Shown here in pieces: positions 55,961 through 64,000 of a stretch of 64,000 nucleotides of DNA. The stretch spans positions 36,926,001-36,990,000 of the forward strand of contig JBAIAC010000008.1 of NCBI GenBank assembly GCA_037349315.1, read 5' to 3'. Numbering within the stretch: the stretch's first letter is position 1; each line of letters starts with the position of its first letter. The notes under the pieces were generated by a model. It was not told the DNA's origin, searched no databases, and saw only the letters and a list, made by a program, of their open reading frames with translations. This DNA comes from Chelydra serpentina (Eukaryota; Chordata; Testudines; Chelydridae). The position numbers and the translations under genes are program-made.

Positions 55961-58900
55961 TTTGTCCGAGTGTTGGATGCATCAAGTTGGCCCGTTCTTG
56001 GAGTTTGGTGGTTTGATTTACTGCGCGGGGGAGCGGGGAGGGAATTAATTGGTGTGTCCAAACACAGGCTGGCGACTGGGGAGAGGAGAACAATGGTCCT
56101 TTGCTGAGGTTTATTTCAAATGCCAAGAGGGGGCAACCCAGAGCTGAGCCCTGGCGGGTGAAAGGCAAAGCAGTTGGGCTAAGAGATCAGCACTGAGGTT
56201 GGAGCTCGAAGCGGTCCCCCAAAGTTTTTTTCCGGGGTGTTTTTGGTGGGCGAGGAGGCTGGTTTTGCATGGCTGCTCTAGTGTTCTGCAGCAGCATTGG
56301 AATAGCTCTCCCGGCTACCTGTCCCGGTCTGAGCTCCTGCCCCTTCGGCTGACGTTACCGGGGATGATAGCTGAGTCGCGGATTGCAGAGAAATCACCGA
56401 ATGCTAGTTCCCAACGGTAGGTTAGGGCGGCTTTGATTAATTCCCGGGACTTCTTCCACCGTTTCTCACCAATACGGATATGCAACTATTTTTCATCGAT
56501 TGGAGGCTCAAGGTATTTGTATCCTTTTTTTTTGGTGGGAGGCGGGGGGAGTCAACACATAAGCGTCAATGCAAGTTTTGTCCTAGTTAATATGTTCTGC
56601 TAGAGACTAGTATGTGCCTGATTTGTGGGGCTTGAAATAGCCTGGGCTTTTATTGCCAATTTCCTCCTAAAACCAGCTCGAATTAACCTGCACTTTAAAA
56701 AGACAATGAGCAAAGAAGCATCCTAACAAGGACATTTGTAGCCCTGAATTTCAATTCTCCCCTTCCTTCTTTAAATGCATCCACAAAGAGGGGCAATTAT
56801 AAGCACCCCAGCTTCCCACCTCCTTATTTGCTTCGGTTTCTGCGCGCTGGGCGGATAAAATCACATTTAGTATTTAACCTGTGTATTAAATGCGTAGTAA
56901 TAAACAGTGGGTGAGTGCAGGAAGCTGCTGCCTCAAACTTCGATTCTAGCAAGGTGGGAATATCCAGGGCTGGGACGCGTAGGGAAGGGCACCAAGGATT
57001 CCCTTCTTTCTGTTATTTTCAGTAGCTCCCCCCCCCTTTTTTTTAAAGCAGCCTGATTCTGCCCCCTTTCCCCGGGGTTGGGTAATTCGAACCCCAGGCA
57101 CCACCAGAAAGGAGCCGGGCGGAATGTTTGCTAGAAGACAGAAAGCCCCCTTAGCAAAACTGAACCCAAATCCATCTGCTCAGCGAGACAGCGCGAAGAG
57201 CCCTCGCGGCTTGTTCGAAGCTGCTGAAAATATCGAATAGAATCCCACGTGCCGGCTTGGGTCAATGAAACAGCCCCCAAACTGCGCAAGATATAACAGA
57301 CCCCCCTGAGAGCCAGCAAGAATTACTTCAATCCGGCTGCAAGGGTTTATTTGGGCGGGGGGAGATAGATAGGAGGGGGCACGGCACGGGGTGTGTGTGT
57401 GTGGAGGAGGAATCCCTCTGCTCCCTTGATGTTTCGCACGCTACTCAACCCAAAATAAGGCTGTTAATAGAGAGGAATCTGCACCTCTCCAAAGTAATCT
57501 CACCTCTGTTTGGGAAGTGTTAGCTCTCCCACTGGATGACGAATCTTTTCACAGCGTTGTGCATGTGTTTAATGTGAGAGTCGTAAGTGTTTGCAAGGGC
57601 TGAGCGGATAACACATTCCCCCCCCCCCCCCATGAAAATCGATTATCGATCCGAATTGCATGCGGACCCGGCACAGTATTGACATTTGACGCTGGAAAGC
57701 TTCTGAGCTTTGGGATTGGGGTTTGGGGATTCGTTAAAAGAATATTTGTTTTTTTCCCCCTCAATAATAACCTATCCCATTAAAAGTGACCACTTAAATT
57801 AAGGAGAAAATGAAATCGTCTGTAGCTGTGCATAGAGGCCAATGATCACGTATAGCCAAATGGCGGAAAGTTTATTTCACGTTAGATTTTTTTTTAATTA
57901 ACTGTAATGAACAACAGGAGCATTTGGTTCTAATCTGGTCATTTGCATAACTACCTTGCACACGATTATTTAGGTTCTAAGGAAGATTGGTGAGTAGTAA
58001 AATAGTTAAAATACTACAGCTGCTAATGATAATGAAAGGCGCCGAAGTAGTGGGGATAGCTTAGCTTAGTGTTTTAATAGAATTCCTTAATAACAGAAGC
58101 AAATTGGTATGGTAGACGTGAGTGTGGGAAGATAACAATGGCTTAGTTAAATAAAAGTAGAGAACAATAGAGGGCTCCTTGCTAAGAAGGCTCACACCCT
58201 AGATAATGGTTGATTTTTTGTGTAGTTTAGCAGGAAAAATTGGTGAAATGCAGCTTCTCCTATTTCACTGCTGAAATGGTTACTGGACCTTTTCACTATG
58301 CAGTAAAGGACCCTTCCAAGTGGAACAAGTCTAAAAGATCGACTTAATGTTTAAGCACTTTGAGGTGCTGGGATGAAAAAAGCTACAGAAGTACACAGTA
58401 TCGTTATTAATATAAAGGCAGCTAGGAAAGAAGAGAGAAAGGAAAGATCTGCCACAAAGAAAGCAAATGAGGACACTGAACGTTTCAACTGAGATATTGG
58501 ATGTGCAAATTAAAGCTGCTGATAGGGAGCTTTAACTGTTTATTGGCACTTATACAGCCAGTAACCCAAGCTGACAATGACCGTGGCAGTATTAGGATGG
58601 TAATCTTTATGTTGGGATAATAATAATAATATAATAATAATTATTATTAATGAATGAATGGATGAAATTATTCTTGAGCAATTTTGACAGTCTATTAGGC
58701 ACAAGCAGATTTTCCTTTTAATATTAACTTTCCTGTGCCACCTAATTATTTTTCTTGGACAAATATATTTCTCAGAGCCATTGCAAAAAAAATAATAATC
58801 AAATCCTATTCTGCATTTACATTTGAGTTTCCCACTGTCCCCATTAGGGTGTTCCAGATTCGTGATGAAGCACAGAATCTTGCTCTAAACTACAGCTACA

Positions 58901-59435
58901 GCTGGTGGCCAGAGATTTGAACTCTGGTGAAGAAACTCCTCTAGGCTGACCTGAAAAATCTCACTGTTCTTAGTCACCTGTTAGACCAGGGGTGAAAAAT
59001 CAAGTCTGAAAGATGTGAATATTGATAGTTTGTTCAGTTGTAAGACCAGTCAGGGACAGAGAGAAGTGCTTACTATGGTTTTCCTTTGGAAGATTTCTTT
59101 ATTCACTTTAAACTTTTATTAGGCCCACACTTGTAGAGGATTTGTTTTGACTTTTAAAGATAGCTTGTTTAAAAGATGGAGATTCACAGGGTAGGATGTG
59201 AAGGCAGAAGCTCTGGCAGTACTTGAAGTTGCTTTGAAAAGAGTCTGAAATAGACTGATCTGAGACATTTCTTCCATGCCGTACGATGAAAAAATAGTTC
59301 ATGTGGACTGGATGCTGATGGTGACTTGACTTGTTTTTTTTTATTGTGTAAAGGGTTCCCTCAGCAGGAAAAAGTGATAAAATCCTTACTCATAGTACTG
59401 AAGTAAATGGGACTACTATAAATAAGGAGTACTCC
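55961..59435. other. No gene; possible non-coding regulatory sequence
   Basis: Moderate GC falling to AT-rich. Text with many TAAT and ATTA cores and GATTATCGAT-type motifs (57630-58110) could be regulatory DNA next to a promoter, but I cannot show conservation. There is a C-run at 57620-57631 and a TAA-type microsatellite at 58618-58650. Confidence 0.35.
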
Positions 59436-59562
59436 TGAGGGGTGCTGGAACAATTTGTATAGTGGGGATGTGGAGGGCCATTGAACCAAACTGTAAACCC
59501 TGTATATGATGGAAACCACTTGAAGCTGGGGGTGCGGCAGGACCTCTAGTTCCAGAACCTAA
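59436..59562. mobile_element. hAT-type miniature element, 127 bp, GTGCTGGAAC family
   Basis: Left GGGTGCTGGAACAATTTG, right GTTCCAGAACCTAA; flanking AGTACTCC and GGTACTCC match at 7 of 8. It shares CATTGAACCAAACTGTAAAC with the copy at 52684-52846 but is shorter. Confidence 0.75.
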
Positions 59563-60284
59563 GGTACTCCAAGTTAGAGTTTTCAGAGTCAGGGCCTAAG
59601 ACGTCTACAATCCACTTACATTGCTAACAAAAAGAATCAATCTGCTTTTATATGAAATACAAATTGTTGTGTTCAACTGGCAACACCTTTACGTGATATA
59701 TATAGTCCTCGTCACATATTTTCTTATCACTGAATATAGTGCAGTACAAAAGAAAATATTTCCCAGGAAAATATGAGTGTTAGCATAAAAACTAGGAACA
59801 TAACAGTCTGTTACTATAAATATCTTATAAAGAGGGAAGTCAAAAATACTTGCAAGATCCTCTCCCCAAAATTTTAGAATGGAAGGTTTTTACATTTTCA
59901 TTTTATGAAGCCAAATCAATTTTTCATAAATCTGAACAATTTTGTAGGTTATCATTTGAAAAGAAGATAAATATGAGCAAAAATAACCTCCTTTTCTCCA
60001 AAATATTCTTTTTTAAAAAACAATTTTGATATTTCAGTTTTATTCTGACGTAGATTACATTTCCCATTAAAATATGCAAAATTCCATATGATTTAATGAA
60101 AACCTCATCAACTCTTCAAAATGCTGTGAAAAAAGTGAAATCAGGGAAATGTGAAATGGCCTGAAACATTATTGCCAATATTTTCTAATAGAAAAAAATT
60201 GCTCTTTTCACACAGCCCCAGTAAAGAATCATGTCGGTTAAACTGTCTAACAGGTCATCGAGATCCAGATCCATGAAACTAGAG
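59563..60284. other. No gene recognised
   Basis: AT-rich, no supportable element. Confidence 0.4.
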
Positions 60285-61043
60285 CAGTGGTTTTCAAACT
60301 GCGGGTTGTGAACCAGTACTGGGTCACAGAATGTAAGGCACTGGGTTGTGGTGGCTCTGGTCAGCACCACTGGGGCGTTAAAAGTCCCCCTGGATAAGGC
60401 AGGCTATTCTGACACCACGCTGTGCTCCAGAAGCAGCCAGCAGCAGGTCCGGCTCCTAGGTGGGGGAGCCATGGGGCTTCGCGTGCTGCCTGAGCACTGG
60501 CCAATGGGCGCTGCGGGGGAGCAGTGCCTGCGGGTGAGAGCCACGCGCAGCCGCTTGCGCGCCTCTGCTTAGGAGCTGGACCTGCTGCTGGCTGCTTCTG
60601 GGGCGCAGTGCGGTCCGCGGTGCCAGGACAGGCAGAAAGCTTGCCTTAGCACCCCCACTGTGCTGCTGACTGGGAGCCACCCGAGGTAATCCTATGCCCG
60701 CGCCCCAGCCCTGAGCCCCCCCAAACCATGAGCCCCTTCCCTGTTCCCCAAACCCCTCATCCCCAGCGCCATACCCCAACCCCTGCACCTCCAGCCCAGA
60801 ATCCTGACTCCCTCTCGCACCACAACCCTCTGCCCCAGCCTTGAGCCCCCCCAAATCCAGAGCCTCCTCCTGCACCCCAACCCCTCATTCCCAGCCCCAG
60901 CCCACATCCCCGTACCCCAACCCTCTGCCCCTGCTCTGAGCCCATCCCCACACCCCAAGCCTCTCATCCCCAGCTCCATTCGGTCGTGGGCATCAACAAT
61001 TTTCTTCAACTGGGTAAGCAGAAAAAAAGTTTGAAAACCACTG
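60285..61043. mobile_element. Non-autonomous hAT element, 759 bp
   Basis: Ends CAGTGGTTTTCAAACT and AGTTTGAAAACCACTG are perfect inverted repeats (16 bp). The 8-bp duplication AACTAGAG is perfect at 60277-60284 and 61044-61051. The inside is GC-rich with CCCCAGCCC-type runs like the element at 30300-30896. Frames on both strands are spurious. Confidence 0.93.
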
Positions 61044-61051
61044 AACTAGAG

Positions 61052-64000
61052 GAAACATATTTCCCTATTTGTAATGCATAGAGTGCTACTTGAAATCACA
61101 GCATGGGCATATGTGATTTTAAGAATTTGTTTTGTAGGAGGATCTCTTCATGAGATTTGTATTTATTTTAGCTGACACTACTATAAATTAAAGGTCACTC
61201 TTTCAGTAGTTTTGTTACCAAAATAAAGCCACTGCCTAACCCATTTAATTATTTATCATTTCAGCTCATTATTTTAGAGTTCATTAATATAAAGAACTCC
61301 AGTAATGAGACTGACTAGTGTAGAAGTAATGAATTTGTGATTAGAATAACGAACGGTCCTATTACATTGTGCGCATGCGCACTCACTGTCATTGTAGTAT
61401 TCATGAGACCTTGCTTAGTACAACATTGAACTCCAGTATGTACTGAGCCTGAATCTTCTATAACCATGCTTTACCAAACAAGAAATAGTAATATTCTTAA
61501 AGATCTGGGTGATTGCTGAAGGAAGTACTTTCAGAAGTTAAACATGATCCTAGTTCCATTATAAAAGCTTCCACCTCCCGCCTCCCCCCTAACCCCACCT
61601 CTTTATGTATTAAAATGAATGTACATGATAATCTATGGAAATTTGTACTGTAAACTTTGCTTTAAAAAGGACTTAAATTCAGTTACTACCAGATACAATT
61701 TTAAGGGAATTAAGGGCAAGCAACCTGTGATCTTTTATGTTGACTTGAAGTGAAGCTCCGTGATGCACTTCCTCTTGAATCTATATGCTCAGTGCTGAGG
61801 AGATGTGTACATTTCTTCTCTGAAGTTATTTCCCAGTGAGCACTGACTACTACTATAAAAAACCTGGTAAATTGGGAACACATTTGGATTAATCCAGATT
61901 TATGGTCAGTCGGAAAGGGATTATATTGTACTTTGAATGGGAACTCTGAACATGAAACACAATTGTCTGAATTTATAGCACAGAAGGTCAATATTTTTCA
62001 TGTAACTAAAAATCATTGATAAAAATGAAATAAATGTAGATAAAACTTTCAATTTAGCTATACAGGTTCACAACAACATAGTTGTAAAATTTAATCAATA
62101 TAGCCAAAGTGATGTGATACAAATAAATTAGGCAATATAATAAAATCTTTGATTTCTTAGAAGACATACAATAAGACTAAATCTATTAAAGTTTACAATT
62201 AATGCTTTATAAAGAATTTCCCTTCCATTTTATAGGTAAGTTATGGCATTAACATCATGAAATACACACTTCTTTTTGAAAATTAACAACATCTAATGAT
62301 AGAATGCATGATGACTAATACTCCAGTATTATGTAATATTGCAAAACGCTTATTATGAGATTTCTTTAACCTTCTAAATATTCTAAACTTATTCATTCTC
62401 GATAAGCTACTGGGCCTACTTGTACTCTCAAAAATCCTTTAGAAGTCAAGCCCACTGTGTTTTACCTACCACTGTACATGTGTATAAGGATTGATACCTA
62501 TTTTCAAAGCTTCAATTTCTGAGTAGAATATTCTTCATTAGAAATGGACTTTGGTCTAACCATGCAGCCAAATGGCACATGGAAAAAATGCAGCAGTTTT
62601 CTTATCAATATTCAGAGACATTTTACGTTATCTACTCTTGCCTCCAAAATTTCAGCATGTTGTTAAATATGAGCTGTTTTAAATTTTGTTAGTTCAAAGA
62701 ACTGATTCTGAAATTCTTGAAAAGTGGTGCTAGTATGTATAGTCTATAGACTTGACTGTTCAAAATGAACAAGGGATCAGTAAAGAAGTATCTCTGTAGA
62801 TGTAGAGAAGCTCTTGTCTCTGGATGGTTAAGATGACATTCAGTTCTGATTGGTTAATGGTGCTCTTGTACTGATCAATATATTTTGAGCCAATTTCTGC
62901 CCTCAATTACTCTGATGTAAATCAGGATCAACTCAACTGAAGTCAATGTAGATTTGTACTTGGGTAACTGAGAGCAGACACTTACCGTCTTTAAAGCTGG
63001 AAGTAAACTCATTGGGCTAAAGCCTGCACTCATTTATACCTTGTATATTTACAGAGAGGCCAATGAGATTATGTCAATCAGCACAGATTTTGATCCATTT
63101 AAATTCAATCCCCAACTAAATTCAAACAAACTAAATATTTAGAGGCATTGAAAGTCTTATGCTTCATGCACTTTGGCACTTTAATATTCCCAATGGCAGT
63201 GCTTTTATTCACACCAATTATATATACATGGTTCAATTTCAAGTCTTTGTTTTGTTACCGAATCATGGTGAGCTACTCCTTTGTAGATGACACTCCACAA
63301 TCAATCTTTTTCACAGGTTTTCAAACATCCATTATTTTAGAATTCTTCTGTAGCTTCTGTGATTTGAGTAAAATTTGTTTTGAGAAAATTGGGGAACAAA
63401 ATAATATTTAGTGGAAGATGATCAGTTTAAGGGATTATAAAATCACGTTTTGAATTATAATATATTATAGCAGGTCATATTAAGACAAAGGGGGCTTAAC
63501 CCCTCCGCCCCCCAAATATGATATCCTTGGTACTTGTAACAAAATGCATTTGGAACTAGACTTTTTAAAATACGGGTGCTAATTAGGTAATTTAAATGTC
63601 TAAAAAACTAACACAATCAAGTTAACAAAGCTAGTTACTGGTGCTTCGATACCAAGATAATAGGTACCTTAGAAATATTTAAGATAGTGTCACTCTGATT
63701 TTTAGATATAGGGTGAATTCCTGGCCCCATTCAAATCAAGGGGAGTTTTTCAATTAATGTTAGTGAAGCAAGGATTTCACCCCAATTTTGCACACTCAAA
63801 CCGCAAGCACAAAACGGAGGCCCTGTTAATGTTGGGCCTCAAATTAAGTAAAATATAACTGAAAATATATACCTTATCTGCTAAAATATATTGTGAAACT
63901 TTTGCTTGGGAACTCTATTATTTTTCCATTAAATATATTCAGAGTTTGAAATTGTTTATGGAGCACTATAGATGTACATGGAACTGAACAGAAAGTGAGT
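61052..64000. other. AT-rich, no gene; two foldback miniature relics
   Basis: At 62888-62985, CTGATGTAAATCAGG and, inverted, ATGTAGATTTGTACTTGGG around ACTGAAGTCAATG suggest a foldback element. At 63711-63785, GGGTGAATTCCTGGCCCC and GCAAGGATTTCACCCC form another. An isolated perfect 14-bp palindrome GTGCGCATGCGCAC lies at 61369-61382. Nothing else is seen up to the right edge. Confidence 0.4.

Noticed and set aside
60456..61009. Gly/Ala-rich minus-strand frames
   Set aside because: Inside the 759-bp hAT element with perfect target duplication.
63148..63411. 87-codon plus-strand frame rich in Phe and Ile
   Set aside because: AT-rich composition produces hydrophobic chance frames; no motif or context supports it.

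Overview
The window looks like intergenic DNA from a reptile genome, most probably a turtle. That is an inference from the repeat families: CR1 LINEs with ATTCTATG-type 3' tails, PIF-Harbinger elements and miniature copies whose termini contain GTCTACACTA, a DIRS tyrosine-recombinase retroelement, Penelope-like elements with a GIY-YIG domain, many short hAT elements with CAGNGGTTCTCAAAC-type ends, and old MIR SINEs. I found no host protein-coding gene that I can name. Nearly every coding-like frame belongs to a transposable element.

Layout: 1-5.8 kb is a DIRS element cut by the left edge (broken gag, broken reverse transcriptase/RNase H, intact tyrosine recombinase, inverted terminal array), inserted in a hAT relic (5.8-6.96 kb). 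8.0-15.7 kb is an old antisense CR1 that was hit first by a 675-bp hAT element and then by a 5.2-kb Harbinger element. 16.9-22.4 kb looks like a solo LTR whose promoter was split by a second, oppositely oriented 4.4-kb Harbinger. 24.1-26.65 kb is an antisense CR1 reverse transcriptase relic carrying a probable antisense solo LTR. 29-33.4 kb holds a MIR, miniature Harbinger and hAT elements nested in one another, and a 1-kb terminal-inverted-repeat element. 36.6-40.5 kb is a sense CR1 split by a complete but internally deleted Gypsy element with two 802-bp LTRs. 43-52.2 kb contains Penelope-like fragments, nested hAT elements, and a nearly identical triplicated block joining Penelope, SINE, miniature Harbinger and CR1 sequence. 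52.7-53.9 kb holds further miniature elements. 54.4-55.96 kb is a CpG-rich segment with an orphan splice donor and is the only good candidate for a host promoter. The rest to 64 kb is AT-rich with a few miniature elements.

The two Harbinger elements share one plan: a SANT/Myb-like DNA-binding gene of two exons, a DDE transposase gene converging on it, and a third 96-codon frame lying antisense inside the intron of the SANT/Myb gene. The third frame is kept without any indel in both copies, and I recognise no family for it.

Most boundaries below were set by target-site duplications read directly from the sequence (TAA or TTA for Harbinger types, 8 bp for hAT types, 5 bp for the Gypsy element). 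Family names rest on recognised protein motifs and terminal sequences. No database search was possible.
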